NCBI GenBank assembly: GCA_002354735.1
Contig: DEMD01000007.1
Span: 274,161 to 338,160, forward strand
DNA length: 64,000 nucleotides
Direction of reading: 5' to 3'
From: Gammaproteobacteria bacterium UBA2679
GTDB taxonomy: Bacteria > Pseudomonadota > Gammaproteobacteria > Pseudomonadales > Oleiphilaceae
Below, piece after piece: positions 37,678 to 47,394 of the stretch (the first letter of the stretch is position 1; every line of letters starts with the position of its first letter). Position numbers and translations under genes: made by a program. The notes under the pieces were generated by a model, which saw only the letters and a list, made by a program, of their open reading frames with translations, was not told the origin of the DNA and searched no databases.

Positions 37678-40299
37678 ATGCCAGCCATGCCAGAACTGAT
37701 ACCAGAACACTATCATCCCCAGGCGGTCGAACAGGACGTACAGACAATCTGGGAGAAGGAAGCCTGTTTTCAGGTCAATGAGGACAAGACCAAAGAAAAG
37801 TATTACTGCCTTTCGATGTTCCCCTACCCCAGCGGCAAGCTGCATATGGGCCACGTCCGCAATTACACCATCGGCGACGTGATTTCCCGCTACCAGCGGA
37901 TGCTCGGCAAGAACGTCCTTCAGCCCATGGGCTGGGACGCATTCGGTCTGCCCGCCGAGAATGCCGCACTTAAAAACAACGTGCCACCAGCACGCTGGAC
38001 CTACGAAAACATCGCCTATATGAAGGGTCAGCTGCAGGCACTTGGTTTCGGCTATGACTGGTCGCGCGAAGTCGCCACCTGCAAGCCTGATTATTACAAG
38101 TGGGAGCAGTGGTTCTTTACCCGCCTGTATGAAAAGGGCCTGGTGTACAAAAAAATGTCCACAGTGAACTGGGATCCAGTCGATGGCACGGTACTCGCCA
38201 ACGAACAGGTCATCGACGGTCGCGGCTGGCGGTCTGGCGCCCTGGTCGAACGCCGTGAGATCCCGCAGTGGTTCATCAAAATAACAGCCTACGCTGAAGA
38301 GCTACTGAACGACCTCGACAAGCTCGAGCACTGGCCCGACCAGGTTCGCACCATGCAGCGAAACTGGATAGGCCGCTCTGAGGGTGTTGAGTTCAGATTC
38401 AGCCTGAAAGACCGCGACGAAGAAATTGAGGTCTACACCACGCGTCCAGATACCATCATGGGTGCAACCTACATTGCCATTGCTGCACAACATCCGCTCG
38501 CTCAGGAAGCTGCCGAGACTTGCACTCGCGTCAGCGACTTCATTCAGTCCTGCATTAATACCAAGACTGCCGAAGCCGAGCTGGCCACAATGGAAAAGCT
38601 TGGTGTCGAAACTGATATCAAGGCAATTCATCCATTCACCGGTGAGTTGGTCCCCGTATGGGTCGCCAATTTCGTGCTCATGGATTACGGCTCGGGTGCA
38701 GTCATGTCGGTGCCTGCCCATGACGAGCGCGATCATGAGTTCGCCCGCAAGTATGGTCTACCCATCACCCAGGTCATCGCGCCGCTGGAGAACGATTCCG
38801 CTGAAATCGACATCCAGCTGAATGCCTATACCTCGCATGGCATCACCATCAACTCGGGCGAGTTCACTGGTCTTACGACAGCCGAAGCTTTCGAAGCTGT
38901 CGCGAAGGCGCTGGAAGCGCAGGGCAAAGGCCGGAAACGAGTCAACTACCGACTGCGCGACTGGGGCGTCTCCCGCCAGCGTTACTGGGGTGCACCCATC
39001 CCCATGGTGACCACAGAGTCTGGTGAGGAACGCATCGTTCCGCTCGACGAGCTGCCAGTCGTGTTGCCTGAAGATGTGACCATGAGTGGCGTCAAGAGTC
39101 CGATCAAGGCCGATCCCGAGTGGGCGAAAACGGTCAGCGGCGGAGAGCCTGCGTTACGTGAGACAGATACTTTCGATACCTTCATGGAGTCGTCCTGGTA
39201 TTTCGCGCGCTACTGCTCACCGAAGTCCGAGACTGCCATGCTTGAGCCCGAAGCGGCCAACTACTGGCTACCGGTCGACCAGTACATCGGTGGCATCGAA
39301 CACGCCATTCTGCACCTGCTGTATGCCCGCTTCTTCCATAAACTTTTGCGGGATGAGGGCCTGGTCAATTCAGATGAACCCTTCTCGCGTCTGCTCTGCC
39401 AGGGCATGGTCATCGCCGATGTTTTCTATCGCACGATGGACGACGGCAAGAAGGTCTTTTTCAACCCGACTGAAGTTCAGCCAGTATTGACCGACGATGG
39501 CAGGGTGAGCGGCTATGTGCTGATGTCAGACGGTCAGCCGGTCGAACACGGCGGCCGTGAGAAAATGGCCAAGTCGAAGAACAACGGTGTCGACCCGCAG
39601 ACCCTCATCGATCAGTACGGCGCAGATACAGTACGTCTGTTCACCATGTTCGCAGCGCCGCCAGAGCAGTCGCTCGAATGGTCCGATACCGGTGTCGAAG
39701 GCGCTCACCGATTCCTGCGCAGACTCTGGAAGCAGGTTCGCAGCTTTGCTGAGGCCACTGGCAGCGATAAGGCCGTCGCCATCGATGTCAACGCCTTAGC
39801 CGAAGCTGAACGTAACCTCTACCGCAAGACACATGAGACGATTGAAAAAGTATCCGACGACTTCGGCCGCCGGCTCACCTTCAACACAGCCATCGCTGCG
39901 GTCATGGAGCTCCTGAACGAAGCTAACAAGCTGGCTGCCGATACTGAGCAGGCTCAGGCTGTGCTCAGGGTAGCGCTTGAAACAGCAGTGTTGGCACTTG
40001 CGCCAATTACGCCCCATATCTGTCATGTTCTCTGGCAGGCACTTGGGCATGAGGACAGGATACTGGACGCCGCCTGGCCGAAAGCGGACCCGAAGGCGCT
40101 GGTGCGGGATGTGTTTACGTTGGCTATTCAGGTCAACGGCAAGCGACGAGGCGAAATGGACTGTGCTGCAAGCGCCGATAACGAAGCGATCATCGCCACG
40201 GCGCTCGCTAACGAAAATGTGCAGAAGTTTATCGAAGGCAAGTCGATCGTGAAGACCATCGTCGTGCCACAGAGGCTGGTCAACATTGTCGTTCGCTAG
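37678..40299 (+). CDS. leuS: Leucyl-tRNA synthetase
   Basis: A class I synthetase of about 873 residues. The HIGH motif appears as [15 protein letters not shown] and the KMSKS loop as [11 protein letters not shown]1 editing domain ([37 protein letters not shown]) lies between them, and the anticodon-binding and C-terminal domains complete the enzyme. The start is probably ATG 37678 or 37687; an upstream in-frame start at 37609 adds unconserved residues. The stop overlaps lptE by 14 bases. Confidence 0.97.
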   Translation: MPAMPELIPEHYHPQAVEQDVQTIWEKEACFQVNEDKTKEKYYCLSMFPYPSGKLHMGHVRNYTIGDVISRYQRMLGKNVLQPMGWDAFGLPAENAALKNNVPPARWTYENIAYMKGQLQALGFGYDWSREVATCKPDYYKWEQWFFTRLYEKGLVYKKMSTVNWDPVDGTVLANEQVIDGRGWRSGALVERREIPQWFIKITAYAEELLNDLDKLEHWPDQVRTMQRNWIGRSEGVEFRFSLKDRDEEIEVYTTRPDTIMGATYIAIAAQHPLAQEAAETCTRVSDFIQSCINTKTAEAELATMEKLGVETDIKAIHPFTGELVPVWVANFVLMDYGSGAVMSVPAHDERDHEFARKYGLPITQVIAPLENDSAEIDIQLNAYTSHGITINSGEFTGLTTAEAFEAVAKALEAQGKGRKRVNYRLRDWGVSRQRYWGAPIPMVTTESGEERIVPLDELPVVLPEDVTMSGVKSPIKADPEWAKTVSGGEPALRETDTFDTFMESSWYFARYCSPKSETAMLEPEAANYWLPVDQYIGGIEHAILHLLYARFFHKLLRDEGLVNSDEPFSRLLCQGMVIADVFYRTMDDGKKVFFNPTEVQPVLTDDGRVSGYVLMSDGQPVEHGGREKMAKSKNNGVDPQTLIDQYGADTVRLFTMFAAPPEQSLEWSDTGVEGAHRFLRRLWKQVRSFAEATGSDKAVAIDVNALAEAERNLYRKTHETIEKVSDDFGRRLTFNTAIAAVMELLNEANKLAADTEQAQAVLRVALETAVLALAPITPHICHVLWQALGHEDRILDAAWPKADPKALVRDVFTLAIQVNGKRRGEMDCAASADNEAIIATALANENVQKFIEGKSIVKTIVVPQRLVNIVVR

Positions 40300-40849
40300 T
40301 CCTGCAAAAGAGGCTTTACAGGGGCTACTTAAGCCTCGTGGAGTCCTCTTGCTCGTCGTCAGCGTGATCGTGGCTACCGGCTGTGGTTTCAGACCAAGGG
40401 GCAACATCGTGCTTCCCGATGGTCTGCGGGCCATGAATCTGGTTTGCGCACAGGCGATAGACTCCAACTTCTGCGACGTCGTCGATCGACAGCTCACCGA
40501 AGCCGGAGTCACGATTGCAACCGACTCCGATCGACTGCCGACCCTCATCATTGGTGAAGTGCGGACCGACCGCCGCGCGGTGAGTATTTCCAATAACGCT
40601 ATTGCCGCTGAATTCCAGGTTGCGCGTCTTGTGGAGTTCTCTCTTACCGATCTGGGCGCCACGCTCATTCCGCCGACGCAGCTTGTGCAGTCACAAGTCT
40701 ATCGATATGACGAACTCAGTGTGCTGGGTAAGGAAAAAGAGGAAGAACAGATTATCGAGGATCTGGATCAGCAACTTTCGGCAGAGCTGATGCTACGGCT
40801 TTCACTCTACAGTGATCGGAATGCCATTCTGCAGATATTCGCACCCTGA
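40286..40849 (+). CDS. lptE: LPS-assembly lipoprotein LptE
   Basis: A 187-residue outer-membrane lipoprotein that plugs the LptD barrel and helps place lipopolysaccharide on the cell surface. A hydrophobic stretch ([13 protein letters not shown]) ends in a lipobox cysteine near residue 33, followed by GFRPRG typical of LptE/RlpB. The start is TTG 40286, supported by AGAGG ten bases upstream and located in the end of leuS; no ATG is available before the signal. Position between leuS and holA matches the family. Confidence 0.92.
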   Translation: MSFASPAKEALQGLLKPRGVLLLVVSVIVATGCGFRPRGNIVLPDGLRAMNLVCAQAIDSNFCDVVDRQLTEAGVTIATDSDRLPTLIIGEVRTDRRAVSISNNAIAAEFQVARLVEFSLTDLGATLIPPTQLVQSQVYRYDELSVLGKEKEEEQIIEDLDQQLSAELMLRLSLYSDRNAILQIFAP

Positions 40850-40865
40850 TCACGGATAACGCCTC

Positions 40866-41921
40866 ATGCGTCTGAAACCGGAAGGGATAAAGGCACATTT
40901 CGACAAGCAGTTCCGCCAGGGCCACGGTCTGGCGGACAGTTCGCTGTGGGCGGTCTGGATCAGCAGCGATGAGCCCCTCTTTCGGAATGAAGCAGCCGAT
41001 GAAGTTCGTGCTCAGTGCCGAGAGCTTGGGTTTAATCAACGCCAGGTCTATCAGGTCGGCGCAGATTTCGATTGGAGCGGACTGGCCCAACAGTTCGAAA
41101 CGGCCTCCCTGTTCGCTGAACAGAGCATCCTGCAGCTTCACTTGATCGCTCTGCCAAGCGATGCTGGCAGAAAAGTGCTGCTGAGCTGGCTAGAGCGGCC
41201 GCCAGCGGATACCTTCGTTCTAATCCTCTCGGATCGAATCGAAGCCAAGACCCTCAATACGAAATGGTTCAAGCAGTTCGAGCAGTCCCAGGCACATGTG
41301 CCTATCTGGCCAATGAAATCAGATGGCTTGGCCAGCTGGCTGGCGCGGCGGGCGAATCAGGCTGGTCTGCACCTGACGGCTCCGGCATTGACCCTGTTGC
41401 AGCAATATATCGACGGTAACCTCTTGGCCGCAGACCAGGAGCTCAGGAAACTGAGCCTGCTGCACGGCAAGAACCAGATCGACGAACGTCACATCGCCGA
41501 TGCGATCAGCGACAGTAGTCGCTATACAGTCTTCGATCTGACCGACGCCTGCCTTGAAGGCAAAGGTGAAAAAGCTATTTCCATTGTTCTGCATCTGCGC
41601 AGCGAAAATGTAGCCGACCCGATATTGCTTTGGTCACTCAGCAGAGAACTCAGGGTGCTGGCCAAGATCGTTCGGGCCCAGGCGGCGGGTAGCAGTTTCC
41701 AGGATGCGTGCCAGCAGGCGGGAGTTGCACGTTTTCGGCAGCAGGCTTACAAGCAGCACGTGACGCGACTTCGTCCAGCCCGGCTAAAACAGGCTCATCA
41801 GTTAGCTTGCCTCTGTGACGCCGCAGTGAAAAAAGCCAATCCATTGCCTATCGAGCAGCTTCTGTGCGACCTCGCTTATGTCTTGAGCGGACATCCGCCT
41901 AAGGTCTGCGCGCCGGTTTGA
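40866..41921 (+). CDS. holA: DNA polymerase III delta subunit
   Basis: A 351-residue clamp-loader subunit that opens the beta clamp. The N-terminus (MRLKPEGIKAHFDKQF, WISSDEPLFRNEAADEVRAQCRELGF) and the middle region (LLQQYIDGNLLAADQELRKLSLLHG, SSRYTVFDLTDACLEG) are conserved in HolA. It is the last gene of the leuS-lptE-holA group; the gap to lptE is 16 bases. A short CCGGT-TTG-ACCGG dyad at the stop has no T-run. Confidence 0.95.
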   Translation: MRLKPEGIKAHFDKQFRQGHGLADSSLWAVWISSDEPLFRNEAADEVRAQCRELGFNQRQVYQVGADFDWSGLAQQFETASLFAEQSILQLHLIALPSDAGRKVLLSWLERPPADTFVLILSDRIEAKTLNTKWFKQFEQSQAHVPIWPMKSDGLASWLARRANQAGLHLTAPALTLLQQYIDGNLLAADQELRKLSLLHGKNQIDERHIADAISDSSRYTVFDLTDACLEGKGEKAISIVLHLRSENVADPILLWSLSRELRVLAKIVRAQAAGSSFQDACQQAGVARFRQQAYKQHVTRLRPARLKQAHQLACLCDAAVKKANPLPIEQLLCDLAYVLSGHPPKVCAPV

Positions 41922-41947
41922 CCGGAAGAAGGGGGCGTACAAAAGGT

Positions 41948-41969
41948 ATATTCAGTAGCTACTGAATAT
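41948..41969. promoter_or_regulatory. Perfect 22-bp palindrome upstream of the EndA-like gene
   Basis: ATATTCAGTAG is directly followed by its reverse complement CTACTGAATAT. It lies 51-72 bases before the start codon, where a repressor or activator would bind near the promoter. The regulator was not recognised: it does not match the LexA, Fur or Anr consensus sequences. Confidence 0.55.
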
Positions 41970-42019
41970 GTGGTTTAATTGTTCGTTAGTCTGCTTCCAG
42001 CAAATGCGGTTATAAGACG

Positions 42020-42730
42020 ATGGACCTATTTTTCAGCTGTTTTTCCAGAACTTATCCCCTCACGCCAGCCCAGCCGGTTGCTAGCAGTCGGCCCGGTTTA
42101 CTGACATTGCTTCTGTTGCTCTCGTTATTGGCCGGCTACACTGGAGTGGCTGATGCGCAGACACGTCACACCGATCCCGAGAAGACCCTGAAAGATCTGT
42201 TCTGGGGAGATCTCTATGCGAGCGGCGGCACCACGCTCTTCTGCAGCCAGAGCTTCGAAAAAAAATCGATCACCATTAAGGAGAGCTATATCTACGACAC
42301 GGCGTGGATACGTGAACAGCTCGAATGCGGGACAAGCAGCAAATGCAGAACCAATGTGCCGGATTACAGGCGCATGATTTCCGACATGCATAACATCTAC
42401 CCGTCCACGATGAGCTTTGAGCTGGCCCGAGGCTACTCACACTTCGCAGCAATTGGCGACGACGGACAAACTGGAGAATGCGAAACACGTAAGGCTTATG
42501 GCGTGATAGAGCCTCAGGATGAAGCCAAAGGCGTCGTGGCGCGAGCCACCCTATATATGATGGAAGCCTACAAACTGCCGGCGCCTACCTCTATCGAAAC
42601 GTTGATCGACTGGTGTAAACGATTTCCGCCCGACGAGACCGAAAAAGCCCGTAACAAACAGATCGAAAAACTTCAGGGCAACAGGAATTTGTTTATTGAT
42701 AACCCCTCGCGTGCGGATCAGATGCGGTAG
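42020..42730 (+). CDS. Endonuclease I (EndA)-like exported protein lacking catalytic residues
   Basis: A 236-residue protein with a hydrophobic signal region at residues 26-45 and a mature start near AQTRH. The second half aligns with EndA: YRRMISDMHNIYPS, GVIEPQDEAKGVVARATLYMMEAY and RNKQIEKLQGNRNLF. In active EndA/Vvn nucleases a Glu-His pair (EHVVP) supplies the metal ligand and general base, and a later Asn binds the metal. Here the aligned region reads WIREQLECG with Glu99-Gln100, and Glu134 takes the Asn position. Five cysteines of the mature protein could form disulfides. It may be a catalytically inactive or altered nuclease. The promoter region holds a perfect palindrome. Confidence 0.72.
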   Translation: MDLFFSCFSRTYPLTPAQPVASSRPGLLTLLLLLSLLAGYTGVADAQTRHTDPEKTLKDLFWGDLYASGGTTLFCSQSFEKKSITIKESYIYDTAWIREQLECGTSSKCRTNVPDYRRMISDMHNIYPSTMSFELARGYSHFAAIGDDGQTGECETRKAYGVIEPQDEAKGVVARATLYMMEAYKLPAPTSIETLIDWCKRFPPDETEKARNKQIEKLQGNRNLFIDNPSRADQMR

Positions 42731-42781
42731 CCCTCGCTAGTTCCACTCGCTCAAGCACTTAGTCCGGAGCGTTTATAGGGC

Positions 42782-43411
42782 TCAGGGGCCAACCCACTTC
42801 GATATCCATTGCCCCCCAACCCACTCACCCTTCACCCGATGATGGGGGTCGTCGGCAAGCGATAGACAATCGATGCTAGTCACCCTGACCTCAACAAGCA
42901 TGAAATTCGAGCTCACAAGCTGCCCCTTTGTCAGCGACTCACTCGCAGAGGGCTTTTCAAAGCTCAGCGCGTCCGGTCGGTCGAGAGCCTCCCCTGGTGC
43001 CTCAAGACGCGAGAAACTTTGCTGGGCGCGGTCACCGAGTGAATGCCAGGTTTCCGCAATACAGGCTGCATCACCACACTCCCCGGCTATGCCATCGAGC
43101 CTGATCTGTAACTGATTCACAGTATCCCAGAACACGGCACTCACACGTTCGTTCTGCGCAAATTCGCCCGCTTTGGCTGCTCGTCTATCAGTATGGAAGC
43201 GCCACAATGGTGGCGAACTCTCCCACTGACGCATCACGACCGTACGCACGGCCGGATGACGCTCAGAACCTTCACCGCCAACAAGTGTGGCCAGCGACAC
43301 AAAGCGCGCTTCCCGCCGACCTTGATCGCGCAGGGAGGTTTGCAGCAACTCGAGGCTGTTCTTCAAGAACGACGATGCCGAAGATCGATGATCCTGCTGC
43401 GGATTGCTCAT
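42782..43411 (-). CDS. Pyridoxamine 5'-phosphate oxidase-like FMN-binding protein
   Basis: A 209-residue split-barrel flavoprotein. The pattern REARFVSLATL, HPAVRTVVMRQW and LWRFHTDRRAAKAGEFAQNERVSAVFWD matches the PNPOx-like Alr4036 family, and the C-terminus ends in the WISKWVGP type. Actual substrate is unknown, and it is unlikely to be PdxH itself. The ATG at 43411 is preceded by GGAGAAGG, whereas the start four codons upstream has no such site. It shares a bidirectional terminator with the acyl-CoA dehydrogenase gene located before it. Confidence 0.8.
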   Translation of the reverse strand: MSNPQQDHRSSASSFLKNSLELLQTSLRDQGRREARFVSLATLVGGEGSERHPAVRTVVMRQWESSPPLWRFHTDRRAAKAGEFAQNERVSAVFWDTVNQLQIRLDGIAGECGDAACIAETWHSLGDRAQQSFSRLEAPGEALDRPDALSFEKPSASESLTKGQLVSSNFMLVEVRVTSIDCLSLADDPHHRVKGEWVGGQWISKWVGP

Positions 43412-43429
43412 TTCCTTCTCCATACACAG

Positions 43430-43455
43430 AAAAGCCGGCTCTGAGGCCGGCTTTT
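43430..43455. terminator. Bidirectional rho-independent terminator
   Basis: AAAAGCCGGC and GCCGGCTTTT form a perfect ten-base stem around a six-base loop. On the minus strand it ends the acyl-CoA dehydrogenase transcript, 35 bases after its stop codon, before the start of the flavoprotein gene. Confidence 0.85.
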
Positions 43456-43490
43456 GCTGAACACAAGCTTCACTCTGGAAGCAACAGAAC

Positions 43491-45281
43491 TTACAGCTGA
43501 TCTGCAGTGATCGCCATCATGTCAGCACTACCTGAACGAACTGCCTCGGCCAATGACAGCGTCCTTGGCAGCAGGCGGTTGAAGAAGTACCGTACGGTCT
43601 TGAGCTTACCATCATAGAAGCCATTACTGTCATCACCCTTGTGCGCCTGCGCGGCAATTGCACTGCGAGCCAGTACATAGGCGAATGCTGTGTAGCCGAA
43701 CAGATCCAGATACTCAACGCTCGCCGCACCGACGGCGCTCGGATCGTCCTTGGCAGCCTTTATGACATACTCAGTCACATCACACAGACGGGCCAACGCA
43801 GCTGACAGCGGCTCCATGAACTCCTGCAGCGACGCATCCTGACGATGACCTTCGACAAAGTCTGCAACTTCGTTCGCAAACAGCTCGAAGAAACGACCAT
43901 CATTGGAGACGATCTTCCGCCCCATGAGATCGAGCGCCTGAATGCCATTCGTGCCTTCGTAAATCTGCGCGATACGGACGTCACGCACCAGTTGCTCCTG
44001 ACCCCACTCCCGCACATAGCCGTGACCACCAAAGACCTGCTGACCAGAGACGGTGGATTCAAGTCCACGATCGGTCAGAAATGCCTTACAGACCGGCGTC
44101 AACAGCGCAACCATGGCCTCAGCATGCTGGCGCTCACTTTCGTTCTGTGAGTATTTGGCCAGGTCCAGGAAACGAGCTGAATAGACCGAGAACGCACGGC
44201 TGCCTTCGTTCATGGCCTTCATGTTCATGAGCATGCGGCGCACGTCTGGATGCACAAAGATAGGATCCGCGGCCTTGTCAGGATTCTGCGCACCTTGTGG
44301 TGCACGCCCCTGAGTACGGTCAAGTGCATAGGCAACAGCATTCTGGTAGCTCTGTTCAGCAGCCGCCAGACCTTGGACACCCACACCGAGACGCTCATAG
44401 TTCATCATGGTAAACATGGCAGCCAGTCCTTTATTGACCTCGCCTACCAGCCAACCCTTGGCACCGTCAAAGTTCATGACGCATGTCGCAGACGCCTTGA
44501 TACCCATCTTGTGCTCGATGGAACCGCAGTTGACGTTGTTGCGCTCGCCAGATACGCCGTTGTCATCGACCAGCAGCTTTGGCACGAGGAACAGTGAGAT
44601 ACCACGTGATCCCGCTGGTGCATCAGGCAGCTTCGCCAGCACCAGGTGAATGATGTTTTCGCTCAGGTCATGCTCGCCACCAGTAATAAAGATCTTGGTG
44701 CCCGATACGGTGTAGGAGCCGTCAGACTGAGGTATCGCCTTCGTGCGAATGATGCCTAGATCGGTACCACAATGTGGCTCGGTCAGACACATGGAACCGC
44801 TCCACTCACCGCTGTACATGTTTGGCAGGTACTTGGTCTTGAGCTCTTCTGAAGCGTGTGCGTCGAGTGCGAGACACGCACCAGCTGTCAACATGGGGTA
44901 CAGACCAAAAGAAATGTTGGCCGACTGAATCATTTCTTCGACGAGCGCACCCAGAATCTTCGGCATCCCCATACCGCCGAACTCAGGATTGCCACCGAGT
45001 CCACACCAGCCCCCTTCGATGAAGGTCTTGTAGGCTTCCTTGAAACCGGCAGGCGTGGTCACTACGCCATCGTTCCAGTGGCAGCCTTCTTCGTCACCAG
45101 ACCGGTTGATCGGTGCGAGGAGAGTGCTCGAAATTTTGGCTGCTTCTTCGAGAATTGCGTCCGCCGTGTCGATATCGACATGATCCTTGAGACCATCGAG
45201 ACTGCTCAGCATTCCTTTGAGATCAAACACTTCATTCAGCAGAAAGCGCATATCCTGGAGAGGTGCATTGTACGCAGGCAT
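43491..45281 (-). CDS. Acyl-CoA dehydrogenase (long FadE-like form)
   Basis: A 596-residue flavoenzyme for the first step of fatty acid beta-oxidation. It contains the extended N-terminus seen in this subgroup (MPAYNAPLQDMRFLLNEVF), the FAD site MCLTEPHCGTDLG and ITGGEHDLSENI. QIYEGTNGIQALDLMGRK includes the likely catalytic glutamate, and an additional C-terminal domain follows. Two similar genes stand in tandem here, as the paralogues PA0506 and PA0508 do in P. aeruginosa near bio genes. ATG 45281 was chosen because AGAGGA precedes it and the protein begins at the conserved N-terminus. A terminator separates it from the upstream paralogue. Confidence 0.93.
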   Translation of the reverse strand: MPAYNAPLQDMRFLLNEVFDLKGMLSSLDGLKDHVDIDTADAILEEAAKISSTLLAPINRSGDEEGCHWNDGVVTTPAGFKEAYKTFIEGGWCGLGGNPEFGGMGMPKILGALVEEMIQSANISFGLYPMLTAGACLALDAHASEELKTKYLPNMYSGEWSGSMCLTEPHCGTDLGIIRTKAIPQSDGSYTVSGTKIFITGGEHDLSENIIHLVLAKLPDAPAGSRGISLFLVPKLLVDDNGVSGERNNVNCGSIEHKMGIKASATCVMNFDGAKGWLVGEVNKGLAAMFTMMNYERLGVGVQGLAAAEQSYQNAVAYALDRTQGRAPQGAQNPDKAADPIFVHPDVRRMLMNMKAMNEGSRAFSVYSARFLDLAKYSQNESERQHAEAMVALLTPVCKAFLTDRGLESTVSGQQVFGGHGYVREWGQEQLVRDVRIAQIYEGTNGIQALDLMGRKIVSNDGRFFELFANEVADFVEGHRQDASLQEFMEPLSAALARLCDVTEYVIKAAKDDPSAVGAASVEYLDLFGYTAFAYVLARSAIAAQAHKGDDSNGFYDGKLKTVRYFFNRLLPRTLSLAEAVRSGSADMMAITADQL

Positions 45282-45312
45282 GGGTAATCCTCTTTTATAG
45301 GTATCAATCAGC

Positions 45313-45336
45313 AAAAAAAGCCCGCAGAGCGGGCTT
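45313..45336 (-). terminator. Strong rho-independent terminator between the two acyl-CoA dehydrogenase genes
   Basis: On the minus strand the stem AGCCCGC-TCT-GCGGGCT is followed by a run of T residues. It lies 16 bases after the stop of the 45352-47151 gene, and the second paralogue would need read-through or its own promoter. Confidence 0.88.
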
Positions 45337-45351
45337 GGAAACTTTTAGAAC

Positions 45352-47151
45352 TTAGAGCGCGAAGTGCTCTGCATCCATATCCATCAGGGACTCGGCGCCT
45401 GCTACTGCAGCAGTGGCATGAGCCTGGGTCCTTGGCAGAAGGCGCTTGAAGTAGAACTGCGACGTCTGAACCTTGGCTGTGTAGAAGGCTTTTTCCTCAG
45501 TACCAGCTTCAAGCTTCTGCTTAGCCAGCAGCCCCATACGAGCCCAGAAATAAGCCATTGATGCATAACCGCTGTACATCAGGTAGTCGACCGAAGCCGC
45601 ACCAACTTCATCACGGTTCTTCATCGCTGCCATGCCGATCTTGGTAGTGAGCTCGCCCCACTCCTTGTTCAGCTTGGCCAGCGGCTCGACGTATTCTTTC
45701 GCCAGCTCGTTGCCTTCGTTTTCTTTGCAGAAGGTGTGGATCAGCTTGGTAAAGCGCTTCAGAGACTCACCCTGGGTCATGAGAACCTTACGGCCCAGCA
45801 GGTCAAGTGCCTGAATACCAGTCGTGCCTTCGTACATGAGCGCGATACGGGTATCACGAACGATCTGCTCCATGCCCCACTCGGAGATGAAACCGTGGCC
45901 GCCGTATACTTGCATACCAAGGTTGGACGCTTCGTAGCCAACTTCAGTCAGGAAGGCTTTGGCGATTGGTGTCAGGAAGCCAAGCATTTCGTCAGCTTCA
46001 CGACGGATCTCTTCTGAAGCGCTGTCCTTGACCAGATCGCCTTTCATTGCGGCGAAGTAGATCATTGCACGTGCGCCTTCAGCAAAGGCTTTTTGCGTCA
46101 GCAGCATGCGACGAACGTCCGGGTGAACGATGATCGGATCAGCGATGCCGTCAGGATTCTTCGTGCCTGACAGTGAACGCATGGCCAGACGGTCCTTTGC
46201 GTAAGTCAGTGCACCCTGGAAGGACAGCTCGGCAGCGCCAAGACCCTGGATTGCAGTACCCAGACGAGCCACGTTCATGAAGGTGAACATGCAGTTCAGA
46301 CCCTTGTTCTCAGGTCCGATCAGGAAGCCCTTGGCGCCATCGAAGTTCATGACGCAGGTCGAGTTACCGTGGATGCCCATCTTGTGCTCGATAGAGCCAC
46401 ACTTTACGGCATTGCGATCGCCTATGTTGCCATCCGCGTCCACGTTGAACTTTGGCACGATGAACAGGGAGATGCCCTTGGTACCCTGTGGCGCACCAGG
46501 CAGTCGCGCGAGACAGATATGGACGATATTCTCGGCCATGTCGTGCTCACCGGAAGAGATAAATATCTTGGTGCCGGTAATGGCGTAGGCGCCGTCTGCA
46601 GTAGGCTCAGCCTTGCAACGCAGGGTACCGAGATCCGAACCGCAATGTGGTTCAGTCAGACACATGGTACCAGTCCACTCACCGCTGACCAGCTTCGGCA
46701 GATAAGCAGCTTTCTGCTCAGCTGTACCGTGCTGCTCGATGGTGTTGAATGCGCCATGGCTCAGGCCAGGGTACATGCCCCAGCTCCAGTTCGCAGTGCC
46801 GACCATCTCGCTCATTACGAGACCGAGTGACTCTGGCATGCCCTGACCGCCGAACTCTTCTGGGCCAGTCATGGAAGGCCAGCCGCCTTCAACAAACTGC
46901 TTGTAGGCTTCCTTGAATCCGGTTGGCGTCTTGACGCCATCTTCAGACCAGGTACAGCCTTCGCTGTCACCAACAGCGTTAAGGGGCGAAAGCACACCTT
47001 CGCAGAACTTGGCACCTTCCTGGATGATGGCTTCAACCACATCCGGTGACGTCATTTCTGCACTTGGCAGTTCGCTGTAATGATTTTCAACATGCAGCAG
47101 TTCGTTCATGACGAAACTGATGTCACGAAGTGGAGCTTTGTATTCGACCAT
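45352..47151 (-). CDS. Acyl-CoA dehydrogenase (long FadE-like form), first of the tandem pair
   Basis: A 599-residue paralogue of the next gene, with the same architecture: N-terminal MVEYKAPLRDISFVMNELL, FAD site MCLTEPHCGSDLG, ISSGEHDMAENI and catalytic MYEGTTGIQALDLLGRK. It probably oxidises medium- or long-chain acyl-CoA. AGAGG precedes the ATG. About 190-215 bases upstream lie two overlapping CAAAC/GAAAC-N4-GTTTG motifs typical of the fatty-acid-responsive repressor PsrA, which controls such genes in Pseudomonas. The intergenic region of 243 bases also has a CTCCCG-GTAT-CGGGAG hairpin at 47245-47260. Confidence 0.93.
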   Translation of the reverse strand: MVEYKAPLRDISFVMNELLHVENHYSELPSAEMTSPDVVEAIIQEGAKFCEGVLSPLNAVGDSEGCTWSEDGVKTPTGFKEAYKQFVEGGWPSMTGPEEFGGQGMPESLGLVMSEMVGTANWSWGMYPGLSHGAFNTIEQHGTAEQKAAYLPKLVSGEWTGTMCLTEPHCGSDLGTLRCKAEPTADGAYAITGTKIFISSGEHDMAENIVHICLARLPGAPQGTKGISLFIVPKFNVDADGNIGDRNAVKCGSIEHKMGIHGNSTCVMNFDGAKGFLIGPENKGLNCMFTFMNVARLGTAIQGLGAAELSFQGALTYAKDRLAMRSLSGTKNPDGIADPIIVHPDVRRMLLTQKAFAEGARAMIYFAAMKGDLVKDSASEEIRREADEMLGFLTPIAKAFLTEVGYEASNLGMQVYGGHGFISEWGMEQIVRDTRIALMYEGTTGIQALDLLGRKVLMTQGESLKRFTKLIHTFCKENEGNELAKEYVEPLAKLNKEWGELTTKIGMAAMKNRDEVGAASVDYLMYSGYASMAYFWARMGLLAKQKLEAGTEEKAFYTAKVQTSQFYFKRLLPRTQAHATAAVAGAESLMDMDAEHFAL

Positions 47152-47339
47152 GACTTTACCTCTTCACTGCCAGGTGACCATCAGATTCGCGTCGGCTAAC
47201 CAGTAGCAGGACTGCGACCCATGTGCCCCGAAGGCTTTATTGCCCTCCCGGTATCGGGAGAGGGTATTGTTGAATTTCCAGACCCGCCGCTACGGCATGA
47301 ACACCGGACACCACGAACAACTCTGGAAATAACCAGTAT

Positions 47340-47366
47340 CAAACAGGTGTTTGAAACATACGTTTG
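47340..47366. promoter_or_regulatory. Tandem PsrA-like operators
   Basis: Two motifs fit the published PsrA pattern of G/CAAAC-N2-4-GTTTG/C: CAAAC-AGGT-GTTTG at 47340-47353 and GAAAC-ATAC-GTTTG at 47353-47366. They share one base. They lie in the region upstream of the acyl-CoA dehydrogenase gene, consistent with induction by long-chain acyl-CoA. Confidence 0.6.
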
Positions 47367-47394
47367 CTTCGGGCAATTGTCAAGATGGATCGGG

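Noticed and set aside
47245..47260. CTCCCG-GTAT-CGGGAG hairpin as a terminator
   Set aside because: No T-run follows on either strand and the position is about 130 bases past the metalloprotease stop; kept only as a note in the acyl-CoA dehydrogenase entry.
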